Shown in pieces: positions 22,733 through 31,026 of a stretch of 64,000 bases of DNA (position 1 is its first letter; every line of letters starts with the position of its first letter). Position numbers and translations under genes: made by a program. The stretch is taken from contig NZ_JQCL01000057.1 of NCBI RefSeq assembly GCF_001438845.1, positions 62,001 through 126,000 of the forward strand, read 5' to 3'. Below the pieces are notes generated by a model, which had not been told where the DNA came from, searched no databases, and saw nothing but the letters and a program-made list of their open reading frames with translations. The DNA comes from Lactiplantibacillus xiangfangensis (GTDB lineage Bacteria > Bacillota > Bacilli > Lactobacillales > Lactobacillaceae).

Positions 22733-24274
22733 ATGAATTTGAATTTAACCGCTAAACAGAGCCAACAGTGGCGGCAACTGCTGAGCTTAATGGATGATAA
22801 TTTAATGGCCCTGGTGGCCGATATGGAAGCGTCAGGTAAAATGGCGCCTACCGTTTTGACGGCGCTACAAAAACGTGGCTTGCCACGAACAGGATTGTCC
22901 GCCGACGCGGACCGGTTGAGTGAGCAGACCTTGGGTGTTCTTGCAATGGCACAGCAATCGGCTAGTTTGGCCACGCTACTGGCAACTTGGTGGCAAGTGG
23001 TTGATGCCGTTACAACTTACGGAACGGCACAACAAAAACACGATTACTTAGAAACGCTACAGCTAATGGGATTACCCGCTATGGGTGCACCCGCAACGGC
23101 TGCCGTTACGGCCATGCCAGTGGCCGACGGTTGGCAGTTGACGGGGACGGTGACACACGTAATTAATACGGGAATGGCACAGACGTACTTAGTTTTAGCT
23201 CAAACGCCACCTGACGTGCCAAGTGCCTTCTTAGTGCGGGCGGATCAACCTGGGGTGAAAGTCGTCAATCAGCTTGAAACGTTAGGCTTGCGGGGCTTAG
23301 CACTGGCGGATTTAACGCTTGAACAGGTCAAAGTGACGGCTAGTGATCGGCTAGGCGCCATTGGGCAGGGCTTGGCGATCTTTCAGCGGGTTCAAGCCGT
23401 TGGTCAGATGATGCTCAGTGCCGTTGGTGCGGGGATTTTAGAGCATGCGGGTCGGCAGATTCAACAACTGGCCCTGATGGAACAACCCCCGTTAGCCGAA
23501 TTAACGCCACTGCTGGCAACGTCCCGTGCGTTGACCCTGGGTGCTTTATCAACGGCCAGTCAGGCTGATGAAAATGACGCCTTTTTCCAGTCAGCTGCTC
23601 TGACGGCTTGGCAAACGGTGAGTCAAAGTACGCCCCAGTTGCTCAGCGTGACGACCTTGATTGGGGACTTAGCGTACGGTGTGCGATCACCAATGATGGC
23701 ACTCACACAGGACCTAGAAATGCTGCCACTATTAGTCGGAACGGCGCATCACCTGGCCACCACATTTGCGACCCATACGTTGAACGCCCCAGCGGTTGAA
23801 GCGGCTACTAGTGAAGCTCACAAGGAGCCCGAACAGTTAGCCGTATCAGATCTGCACCGGGTTGTTAAGAAGCTGAATTTGACCAAGGACGTTCCCGTTA
23901 ACGTAGGGAGTATTGCGACGGCCAAACGGATTGTGACTTTGGGCCGGGGCGCACTGGATCCTGCCGTATTATTACAAGCACAACAGCTAGCTAAGTGGAT
24001 TGGGGCGGCCATTGCGGTCACTCAACCATTGACGAGCTTGGAGCAGTTCAGTATTGATCAACAGATCGGTGGGGACGCGGTGTCCGTAGCTCCCGAAGTC
24101 TTGATCAATCTAGGCGTATCGGGTGATGACCAATATTTAGCTGGTATCGCGGGTGCGCGGCACGTCCTATCCGTTAATCGCGATGCGACTGCACCGATTA
24201 TGGCGGCGTCACACCAAGTATTTGTAGGCGACGTGACAACGTTTTTAGACGGAATGGTCGCCGCGTTGAATTAA
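22733..24274 (+). CDS. Acyl-CoA dehydrogenase-like / ETF alpha FAD-domain fusion
   Basis: 513 residues. Residues 1-350 follow an acyl-CoA dehydrogenase: an N-terminal helical part, a middle beta domain with W-Q-L-T-G-T-V-T-H-V-I-N-T, then a shortened C-terminal helical part. Residues from about 395 to the end match the C-terminal FAD domain of electron transfer flavoprotein alpha: G-R-G-A-L, Q-Q-I-G, I-N-L-G-V-S-G-D-D-Q-Y-L-A-G-I, S-V-N-R-D-A-T-A-P-I and V-G-D-V. No ETF beta subunit is nearby. ATG 22733 follows GAGGTG at about ten bases. A type A repeat follows. The reaction is unknown; electron transfer between two flavins in one chain is inferred. Confidence 0.82.
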   Translation: MNLNLTAKQSQQWRQLLSLMDDNLMALVADMEASGKMAPTVLTALQKRGLPRTGLSADADRLSEQTLGVLAMAQQSASLATLLATWWQVVDAVTTYGTAQQKHDYLETLQLMGLPAMGAPATAAVTAMPVADGWQLTGTVTHVINTGMAQTYLVLAQTPPDVPSAFLVRADQPGVKVVNQLETLGLRGLALADLTLEQVKVTASDRLGAIGQGLAIFQRVQAVGQMMLSAVGAGILEHAGRQIQQLALMEQPPLAELTPLLATSRALTLGALSTASQADENDAFFQSAALTAWQTVSQSTPQLLSVTTLIGDLAYGVRSPMMALTQDLEMLPLLVGTAHHLATTFATHTLNAPAVEAATSEAHKEPEQLAVSDLHRVVKKLNLTKDVPVNVGSIATAKRIVTLGRGALDPAVLLQAQQLAKWIGAAIAVTQPLTSLEQFSIDQQIGGDAVSVAPEVLINLGVSGDDQYLAGIAGARHVLSVNRDATAPIMAASHQVFVGDVTTFLDGMVAALN

Positions 24275-24294
24275 AGATACGTGTCATTATAAAG

Positions 24295-24417
24295 AGAGTG
24301 GTCCAAAAGGCGGTTAATTTGCGAGCATTAACGTGAAAGCAGTGATTATTCCTGGGTTTTGGAATAGTCACTGCTTTCGGGTTAAGCGGAACAAATTGCC
24401 TTTTGGCCCACGTTTCG
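24295..24417. repeat. Dispersed hairpin repeat, type A, copy 2
   Basis: The same element as 4154-4272 in opposite orientation. Its right end plus about 25 further bases (cacgttt...gaccata..aat.ggaaaaacca) are shared with 59579-59640. The inner arms GAAAGCAGTGA and TCACTGCTTTC pair perfectly. It fills most of the 345-bp gap between the fusion gene and the flavoprotein gene and is followed by a weaker hairpin (24430-24466). Confidence 0.8.
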
Positions 24418-24619
24418 ACCATAACAATAGGAAAAACCAACCATTTTCTGATTGGCTTTTTGAGTTTTGTCCCAAACGCTTTTTATATTGTGAAGGCTTA
24501 TCAATCTGATGGGTAAGAAGTTGATTAGGATTTACGCTTAGGGGTTATTAAGCTAAAGCTGGCATGTTAAACTAAAATAATAAATTCACAATATCTTATT
24601 TATCGAGGGGGAACAGATA

Positions 24620-26131
24620 ATGAAGACACGCTTATTTTCAGTCATTGCCAGCTTAACGTTGGTGACTGCTAGTTTGGCAGGATGTGGTAATGCCAACACG
24701 ACCAAGAAGAGTAGCAGTAGTAGCAGTTCCAAAAAAACGGAGGTGACTACGGGGGCGTCAAAGACCCAGTATTCAGCCGTTAAAGACCTGAAGTCGAAGT
24801 ACGACGTCGTCATCGTTGGTGCCGGTGGTGCTGGGATGTCTGCCGCATTAGCTGCGAAAGAAAAAGGACTCAAACCCGTTATCTTAGAAAAGATGCCGGT
24901 CGCTGGCGGGAACACGTTAAAGGCTTCCTCCGGGATGAACGCTTCGGAAACGAAGGTTCAAAAGAAAGCGGGCGTCAAGGACTCTAACGATAAGTTCTAC
25001 AAAGAGACGCTTGAAGGTGGCCACGGGACGAACGACAAGAAGATGTTACGCTTCTTCGTTGACCATTCCGCCAGTGCTGTTGATTGGTTAGACGGCATGG
25101 GCATCAAGCTGAATAACTTAACGATTACCGGTGGGATGAGCGTTAAACGGACGCACCGCCCAGCGGATGGTTCCGCGGTCGGGGGTTACTTAGTCAGTGG
25201 TTTACTCCGCAACGTTAAGAAAAATAACATACCAATTTATGTCAATGCCGACGTCACTAAAATCAATGAAAAGTCGGGTAAAGTTGACGGTGTCAAAGTT
25301 AAGTTTAACCAAGATAAGACAAAAACAATTAGTTCTAAAGCAGTTATTGTGACAACCGGTGGCTTTGGTGCAAGCAAGGCCATGATTAAGAAATACCGTC
25401 CGGACCTGTCCAAGTACGTCACGACCAACCAAGCCGGGAGTACTGGTGACGGAATCAAAATGATCCGGTCACTGGGTGGCTACACGGTTGATATGGACAA
25501 GATTCAAATTCACCCAACGGTTTACCAAAAGCCGCCATACTTAGTTGGTGAAGCAGTACGTGGTGAAGGTGGTATCCTGGTCAACAAACAAGGGAAACGG
25601 TTCACCAACGAAATGGGGACCCGTGACGTGGTTTCCGCAGCCATTAACAAGCAATCCGGCAAGTACGCTTACGTGCTCTTTGACGGCGGCGTTAAGAAGC
25701 GGGTCACGGCTATCAACCAGTACCAGAAGAAGGGTATGGTCGTTTCAGCCGACAGTCTCGCGGGCTTAGCTAAGAAGCTTGGCGTTTCCAGTGACAACTT
25801 AGCCACAACCGTTAAAACGTGGAATAAGGACGTCAAGAACAAGAAGGATGGCCAATTCAAACGGACGACTGGGATGGATCATCAGCTGAATACACCGAAG
25901 CATTACGCAATTAAGATTGCACCTGGGATTCACTACACAATGGGTGGGGTCAAAATCAATCCACAGACCGAAGTATTGAAGAAGTCTGGTCAAGCAATCC
26001 CTGGTCTCTACGCTGCTGGTGAAGTCACCGGTGGACTGCACGGGGACAACCGGATCGGTGGGAACTCCGTTGCGGAAATCGTGATCTTTGGTCGCCAAGC
26101 TGGGACGCAGGTCGCAAAATACGTTAAATAA
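24620..26131 (+). CDS. Exported lipoprotein flavoprotein, fumarate reductase/urocanate reductase-like
   Basis: 503 residues. The signal peptide ends in lipobox L-A-G-C (Cys at 21), followed by a serine-rich linker, so the protein is anchored outside the membrane. The body is a FAD_binding_2 flavoprotein: V-V-I-V-G-A-G-G-A-G-M-S-A-A-L-A-A near 69-85, H-Y-T-M-G-G-V, and the C-terminal G-L-Y-A-A-G-E-V-T-G-G. No FMN_bind domain is present, unlike many relatives. The family reduces enoates such as fumarate, urocanate or acrylates with electrons from membrane carriers. The acceptor is not predictable. GAGGGGGA precedes the ATG. Confidence 0.9.
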   Translation: MKTRLFSVIASLTLVTASLAGCGNANTTKKSSSSSSSKKTEVTTGASKTQYSAVKDLKSKYDVVIVGAGGAGMSAALAAKEKGLKPVILEKMPVAGGNTLKASSGMNASETKVQKKAGVKDSNDKFYKETLEGGHGTNDKKMLRFFVDHSASAVDWLDGMGIKLNNLTITGGMSVKRTHRPADGSAVGGYLVSGLLRNVKKNNIPIYVNADVTKINEKSGKVDGVKVKFNQDKTKTISSKAVIVTTGGFGASKAMIKKYRPDLSKYVTTNQAGSTGDGIKMIRSLGGYTVDMDKIQIHPTVYQKPPYLVGEAVRGEGGILVNKQGKRFTNEMGTRDVVSAAINKQSGKYAYVLFDGGVKKRVTAINQYQKKGMVVSADSLAGLAKKLGVSSDNLATTVKTWNKDVKNKKDGQFKRTTGMDHQLNTPKHYAIKIAPGIHYTMGGVKINPQTEVLKKSGQAIPGLYAAGEVTGGLHGDNRIGGNSVAEIVIFGRQAGTQVAKYVK

Positions 26132-26135
26132 TAGT

Positions 26136-26175
26136 GCATCAAAAAAAGAGCTGAATTTCAGCTCTTTTTTGATGC
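26136..26175. terminator. Bidirectional terminator
   Basis: GCATCAAAAAAAGAGCTGAA pairs with TTCAGCTCTTTTTTGATGC. It lies between the flavoprotein gene and the convergent FolT-like gene. Confidence 0.95.
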
Positions 26176-26272
26176 GCTAAATTTAAAGTTCCGACGCCTC
26201 CGCTCAACACAGTCTTGCTAGTGTAACTATGGTTAGCGGTGATTGAGTAGTCATTTAGCATTAGCTTCTTAG

Positions 26273-26791
26273 TTATTGCAGGTTAAATTTACTTGTGAGT
26301 TGGTTGAGTACTGGAATCTTGAAGAGCGCCAGTAGAACCGCGGTGTAGATCACGTACGTCACGATTTCTTGAATGAAGCGAGTCGTCAAGAGCGCCGCCC
26401 ACGGTGTGAGGTACATGATATGTAACCACAAGCTGTTTAAAATGAAATTCCAGATGAAGACGACAATGAAGTTGGCGAGTAGTATTCGGGGCAAGGTCGC
26501 TTTGTGTTGAAACGTAATGCCGAAGGTTAACCCCGTCAAGAAGGCAGTCAGAATGAATCCCGGGAAAAAGGTAAATTTCGGGAAGAGGAGCATGCCTAAA
26601 AAATAGGCAAGAGCGGTGCTACCAGCCGTGACCAGTGGTGAAAAGAGGCGAGCCGTCAACGCAACGATGATAAAGGCAAAGGCAATTTTAGTCGTTAAAA
26701 ATTGAATGGATAGCAAACTCCCCAGCACAATCTGCATAGCGGTGAGCACGCCTAGCGTTGTGATCTTTTTGACAATAGTTTGTGAGCCCAT
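26273..26791 (-). CDS. ECF transporter S component, FolT-like
   Basis: 172 residues with about six membrane helices. The stretches F-F-P-G-F-I-L-T-A-F-L-T-G-L and F-I-L-N-S-L-W-L...T-T-R-F-I-Q-E resemble folate-family S components (FolT), which borrow the shared EcfAA'T module. The shared module is not adjacent. GGGGGA precedes the ATG at about ten bases. No THF riboswitch was seen upstream. Folate is the likely substrate, but related S components for other vitamins look similar. Confidence 0.75.
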   Translation of the reverse strand: MGSQTIVKKITTLGVLTAMQIVLGSLLSIQFLTTKIAFAFIIVALTARLFSPLVTAGSTALAYFLGMLLFPKFTFFPGFILTAFLTGLTFGITFQHKATLPRILLANFIVVFIWNFILNSLWLHIMYLTPWAALLTTRFIQEIVTYVIYTAVLLALFKIPVLNQLTSKFNLQ

Positions 26792-26982
26792 AGCGAATTG
26801 TTTCCCCCTAAGTGATGAATTAACTAGTATTGTAAGGGAAAAGGTGGGGTATTACTAGTCTAAATTATCTTTTTACGAGTGATATTGAGTTGAACGATAT
26901 GGATTCAATGGTGACTAAGCTAGTCATGCTCGTAGTTAGTTGGTCGCTGGTAGCGTATTGTGAGTAAATTACGCAATACTTA

Positions 26983-27017
26983 TGCAATCGCTTGCAATAA
27001 TGTTGAAAACGTTTTAT
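26983..27017 (+). promoter_or_regulatory. Two cre sites before the first lacI gene
   Basis: TGCAATCGCTTGCA (26983-26996) fits the CcpA consensus at every position and is itself palindromic. TGAAAACGTTTTAT (27004-27017) matches except at the end. LacI-family operators look alike, so either CcpA or autoregulation is possible. Confidence 0.7.
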
Positions 27018-27055
27018 ATTTAAGCCTGTAGAAACATTCGATTGGAGGGGACAAC

Positions 27056-28075
27056 ATGGCAACAATCAAAGATGTTGCCAAGCGCGCGGGGGTTTCGCCA
27101 TCAACGGCGTCCCGTGCAATGCATGGTAGCAAAGTCATCAGTAAGCCAACGCGGGATAAGGTTATTAAAGCTGCTCGTGAATTGAACTACGCACCGGATT
27201 TCAATGCGCAAAATTTAGCCACTAAAGCTAGTAATACGATTGGCGTCGTTTTACCAGTTGATCATCATGAAATTTTTTCAAACCCATTTTTCTTGGAAAT
27301 GATTCGGGGAATTAACGAAGTTTGTAGCAAGAACGGGTCAATGACGACCCTCGCCACGGGGATTTCCAGTGACGAACTCGTGCATAATATTGACGTCATG
27401 ATTGCGCAAGGCCACATTCGCAATTTTATTTTGTTGTACTCAGAAAAAAATGATCCGGTGGTCGAACGACTGAATCATTTTGACGTGCAGTACGTCATTA
27501 TTGGTAAGCCCTATCAGGAAGTCAATAAAACGTCCTACGTCGATAACGACAACGTACAAGCCGGAACGGACGCGGCCCAGTACTTAGTTGATCGCGGTCA
27601 TCAGCGGATTTGTTTTCTATATTCAGACTTGTCCAAAATGGTTCAGGGTGACCGGATGCTCGGGTACCAGCGGACAATGATGCAACACCAATTACCAAGC
27701 ATTTTATTAGAAGCGCGATTCGAAGACCATGCCTCGGGAGTCAAATCCATGAAGCATTTCTTTGAACAATATCCAGATGTGACCGGTTTTGTGGCGGTCG
27801 ATGATATGATGGCGCTTAAGCTGCAACAAGTGTTACATAACGATCCGGAATGGAAGGTCAAGCAGTTCTCACTGATTGGGTTCAATAATTCGATCTTTTC
27901 AGAGTTAGCGCACCCGACCTTGACGTCAGTTGCGGTCTTTCCACAACGCTTAGGCGAAGAAGCGGCTAAAATCGTGATGACTGACCGGCCGGCTGAAGAG
28001 TTATCAACGGCTGTGATTGTGCCCCACCAAATCGTTACCAGACATTCGGTGCACCCAATCAGGTCATTAAAATAA
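27056..28075 (+). CDS. LacI-family regulator of maltose genes, copy 1
   Basis: 339 residues. The N-terminal helix-turn-helix and hinge A-T-I-K-D-V-A-K-R-A-G-V-S-P-S-T-A-S-R-A (2-21) is followed by a periplasmic-binding-protein-like effector domain (about 60-335), including G-F-N-N-S near the end. GGAGGGG precedes the ATG. A second lacI gene follows after 43 bp and then a glucosidase gene, so this is the regulatory head of the maltodextrin cluster. It resembles MalR; maltose or a maltodextrin is the likely inducer. Confidence 0.93.
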   Translation: MATIKDVAKRAGVSPSTASRAMHGSKVISKPTRDKVIKAARELNYAPDFNAQNLATKASNTIGVVLPVDHHEIFSNPFFLEMIRGINEVCSKNGSMTTLATGISSDELVHNIDVMIAQGHIRNFILLYSEKNDPVVERLNHFDVQYVIIGKPYQEVNKTSYVDNDNVQAGTDAAQYLVDRGHQRICFLYSDLSKMVQGDRMLGYQRTMMQHQLPSILLEARFEDHASGVKSMKHFFEQYPDVTGFVAVDDMMALKLQQVLHNDPEWKVKQFSLIGFNNSIFSELAHPTLTSVAVFPQRLGEEAAKIVMTDRPAEELSTAVIVPHQIVTRHSVHPIRSLK

Positions 28076-28118
28076 AGCATCGGGATTGAGCGGCAGCTAA
28101 AGAGGGGGAATTTAGTCG

Positions 28119-29081
28119 ATGGCAACGTTAAACGACGTCGCTAAGCGGGCCAACGTTTCTAAAATGACGGTTTCGCGAGCGATCAATCATCCAGAACAGG
28201 TCCGACCAGAATTACGAGATAGTATTTTGCACGTGATGGCTGAGTTAAATTATCAGCCCAATGCGGCTGCGCGAGCGCTGGTCAGTCGGCGGACCCGTGT
28301 GGTCAAATTAACGATTTTTGAAGATATGGACACCACTGAGCCTTATTACATGATGTTATTAGCAGGAATCGCGAATGAGTTAAACCAACATCAATACGCG
28401 CTACAATTGGCGACTCGCAATAGTTACGAGGTCGGCGAATGTGACGGCTACATCTTAACGGGAATTCGGCAAAAAAATTACGCCTGGGTCGAGCAACTCA
28501 AACAACCAGTTGTCTTTTTTGGCCGTAATCAGCAGGGTTATGACTACGTTGATACGAATAACTACCAAGCGATTCAAGATAGTTCGGCGTATGCCATTCA
28601 AAGTGGGTACACTAACCTCGTCTTTGTTGGCATTGCAGTAGATGAGCCTTTTGAACAGGACCGTGAACGGGGATTCCGTGATTTTATCACGGCTAATCAG
28701 GTTAGCGGCCAGTTGGTTCAGTTGGCCAATCACTGCCACGTCGCAACGGACTATGTGCGGCAACACTGGGCCGATTTTCCTAGCAATACGGCGTTTATTT
28801 GCGCAAGTGACCGTTTAGGAATTGGCATTGAAGACGGCATTATCCTGCAAGGAAAGCGGGTCCCTGAAGATTACGGCGTGATTGGGTTTGATGGGGTCCT
28901 ACTGAATCAAATTGCGTCGAAACGCCTAACAACAATGAAGCAACCTTTGGAAGCAATGGGTCGAGCTGCGGTCAGACTACTTTTGGCAAACATTGCCAAT
29001 CCTGGTTCACCCGCTACCCCCCATGACCAAGAAAAAATTATTATTAATTCACGGTTGTCGATTGCAGAATCGACCCGGTGA
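28119..29081 (+). CDS. LacI-family regulator of maltose genes, copy 2
   Basis: 320 residues with helix-turn-helix A-T-L-N-D-V-A-K-R-A-N-V-S-K-M-T-V-S-R-A, hinge N-A-A-A-R-A-L and effector domain. It is clearly different from the copy upstream (shorter, with different ligand-pocket residues), so it probably senses another effector or binds another operator. AGAGGGGG precedes the ATG by nine or so bases. It ends 15 bp before the glucosidase start, with which it is probably co-transcribed. Confidence 0.92.
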   Translation: MATLNDVAKRANVSKMTVSRAINHPEQVRPELRDSILHVMAELNYQPNAAARALVSRRTRVVKLTIFEDMDTTEPYYMMLLAGIANELNQHQYALQLATRNSYEVGECDGYILTGIRQKNYAWVEQLKQPVVFFGRNQQGYDYVDTNNYQAIQDSSAYAIQSGYTNLVFVGIAVDEPFEQDRERGFRDFITANQVSGQLVQLANHCHVATDYVRQHWADFPSNTAFICASDRLGIGIEDGIILQGKRVPEDYGVIGFDGVLLNQIASKRLTTMKQPLEAMGRAAVRLLLANIANPGSPATPHDQEKIIINSRLSIAESTR

Positions 29082-29096
29082 TAGAGGAGCTTAGTA

Positions 29097-30770
29097 ATGA
29101 GTAAACACTGGTATGACCAACAAACGATTTATCAAATTTATCCTAAAAGTTTTAACGATAGTAACCACGATGGCATTGGGGATATCCCCGGTATCACGGC
29201 GAAAGTGCCCTATTTAAAAAAACTAGGAATTACGACGCTGTGGTTGAATCCGATTTATCAGTCACCGCAAGTCGATAACGGTTACGACGTCTCGGATTAT
29301 TACCAAGTTGATCCAAGCCTGGGGACGATGGCTGAAGTTGAAGAACTCATCAAGACGGTCCACGCAAACGGGATGTACATTCTGTTTGATTTCGTTTTAA
29401 ACCACACTTCTGATCAACACCCGTGGTTTAAAAAAGCGGTAGCTGATCCGAATAGCCCGTACCGGGATTACTACTTATGGGAAGATCCAGCCGCGGATGG
29501 CGGCCGTCCTAATAATTGGGGGTCCTTCTTCGGCGGGAGCGTCTGGGAAAAAGATCCTGCGGGCGGGCCACAATATTATTTCCACTTATTTGATAAGCGG
29601 ATGCCCGATTTAAATTGGAAAAATCCAGCCGTCCAGCAGGCGATGCGCGATGTCGCTGAGTTCTGGGTGGAAAAGGGAATCGATGGCTTACGGTTGGACG
29701 CCTTTATCCACTTAGCTAAGGCTGATTTTCGTCAGAATTATCCGAGTGCGACTGGGGATCAAACGCCAATTATTAGTGACATGTTTTACGCGCATCTTCC
29801 TAAGGTACATCAATATTTACATGACTTTGTCGCGGGAATCAAAGCAAAACATCCTGAAACTTACGTTGTGGGCGAAGCGTCGTCAGCCGATGCCCATTTG
29901 ATGGTCGATTACACGAAGCCGGGGACGGACGAATGTGATAACGTCATCACGTTTAAGACGTTTGCGGATGATAATTCGGGGGATGACCCAACGTTCTCTG
30001 ACATGTTCCAACCACGACCAATGGATGTGACGACTTATAAACAGCATACGGTTGGGATTCAAGCCGCCTTGGCAGATACCAGTTTACCAACGCTTTATTG
30101 GAATAATCATGACATGGCGCGGGTGGCAACGCGTTATGGCGATGCTAATTATCCACTGGCAAGTGCCAAATCGTTAGCGACGGCGCTGTACTTGCAGCGC
30201 GGAATTCCAATCATCTATTATGGTGAGGAATTGGGCTTAACGAATATTCGTTACGATAACGTGGCCGACTTTGAAGACCAAACGGTACCGGGATTTGTTG
30301 CCAGTGCTAAAGCGGCGGGTAAGTCACAGGCTGCCATAATGGACATGCTCAACCGCACCCATAAGATGGCGGGCCGCGGTCCGATGCAATGGGATGACAG
30401 CCAGTATCACGGTTTCTCAGATCACTTGCCATGGAAACACGGTGCAACCGATCGCATGAATGCACATGATGAGATGACCGATGAGAACAGTGTGTTCAAT
30501 TACTACCGTGAATTGCTTAAATTGAAACGGCAAGCACCGTTCACAAGTGGCCAGTTCATCATGTTACCGAGTGATCAACGGTTCTTTACTTACTTGATCG
30601 ATGATACGAGCGAACGCGCTGCGGTCATCTGTAACTTAACGGATCAACCACAAACTTATACGTTACCGTTTGCAGGGAAGCGGGTCTTGCTCGTGCAGGG
30701 CGGGGCAACCGTTGCGGCTGACCAAGTGACCTTACCCGCTTGGAGTAACATCGTTGTCCAAGCAAAGTAA
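29097..30770 (+). CDS. Alpha-glucosidase / oligo-1,6-glucosidase, GH13
   Basis: 557 residues, cytoplasmic (no signal peptide). The GH13 catalytic triad is visible: nucleophile D201 (G-L-R-L-D-A-F), acid/base E260 (V-G-E-A-S) and D339 (N-N-H-D-M-A). Region I is D-F-V-L-N-H-T-S-D. The overall order matches the GH13 exo-glucosidases that trim maltose, isomaltose and short dextrins to glucose. GAGGAG precedes the ATG. It sits after two LacI regulators and before the MalEFG importer. Linkage preference cannot be fixed by eye. Confidence 0.92.
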   Translation: MSKHWYDQQTIYQIYPKSFNDSNHDGIGDIPGITAKVPYLKKLGITTLWLNPIYQSPQVDNGYDVSDYYQVDPSLGTMAEVEELIKTVHANGMYILFDFVLNHTSDQHPWFKKAVADPNSPYRDYYLWEDPAADGGRPNNWGSFFGGSVWEKDPAGGPQYYFHLFDKRMPDLNWKNPAVQQAMRDVAEFWVEKGIDGLRLDAFIHLAKADFRQNYPSATGDQTPIISDMFYAHLPKVHQYLHDFVAGIKAKHPETYVVGEASSADAHLMVDYTKPGTDECDNVITFKTFADDNSGDDPTFSDMFQPRPMDVTTYKQHTVGIQAALADTSLPTLYWNNHDMARVATRYGDANYPLASAKSLATALYLQRGIPIIYYGEELGLTNIRYDNVADFEDQTVPGFVASAKAAGKSQAAIMDMLNRTHKMAGRGPMQWDDSQYHGFSDHLPWKHGATDRMNAHDEMTDENSVFNYYRELLKLKRQAPFTSGQFIMLPSDQRFFTYLIDDTSERAAVICNLTDQPQTYTLPFAGKRVLLVQGGATVAADQVTLPAWSNIVVQAK

Positions 30771-30880
30771 TGCAAGTATTGGTTGATTATTCAACGATTG
30801 GTATAGTATTAACTACACTAATGTTTGTAAACAAAAATCGTTAACATTTTATAAATTGGTATAAATGTTGATATGACAGT

Positions 30881-30917
30881 AAATCCCAGCTAATTATCTA
30901 GCTGGGATTTATTTTTT
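30881..30917 (+). terminator. Terminator after first glucosidase
   Basis: AAATCCCAGCTA pairs with TAGCTGGGATTT and is followed by ATTTTTT. Confidence 0.9.
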
Positions 30918-30926
30918 AACAAATAT

Positions 30927-30969
30927 TGTTAACGTTAACATTACGAAAACGCTTGCGAAAGCGTTTGCA
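30927..30969 (+). promoter_or_regulatory. Operator cluster at the malE promoter (LacI/MalR-type and cre)
   Basis: Perfect palindrome TGTTAACGTTAACA (30927-30940), then two overlapping cre-like boxes CGAAAACGCTTGCG (30944-30957) and CGAAAGCGTTTGCA (30956-30969). A possible -35 TTGCAC (30965-30970) overlaps the last. The set suggests joint control by the local LacI proteins and CcpA. Confidence 0.75.
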
Positions 30970-31026
30970 CAGTTGCATAATAAATTATGGTAAATGAATT
31001 AAGATACTTCGCAAGGAGGAAGCACT

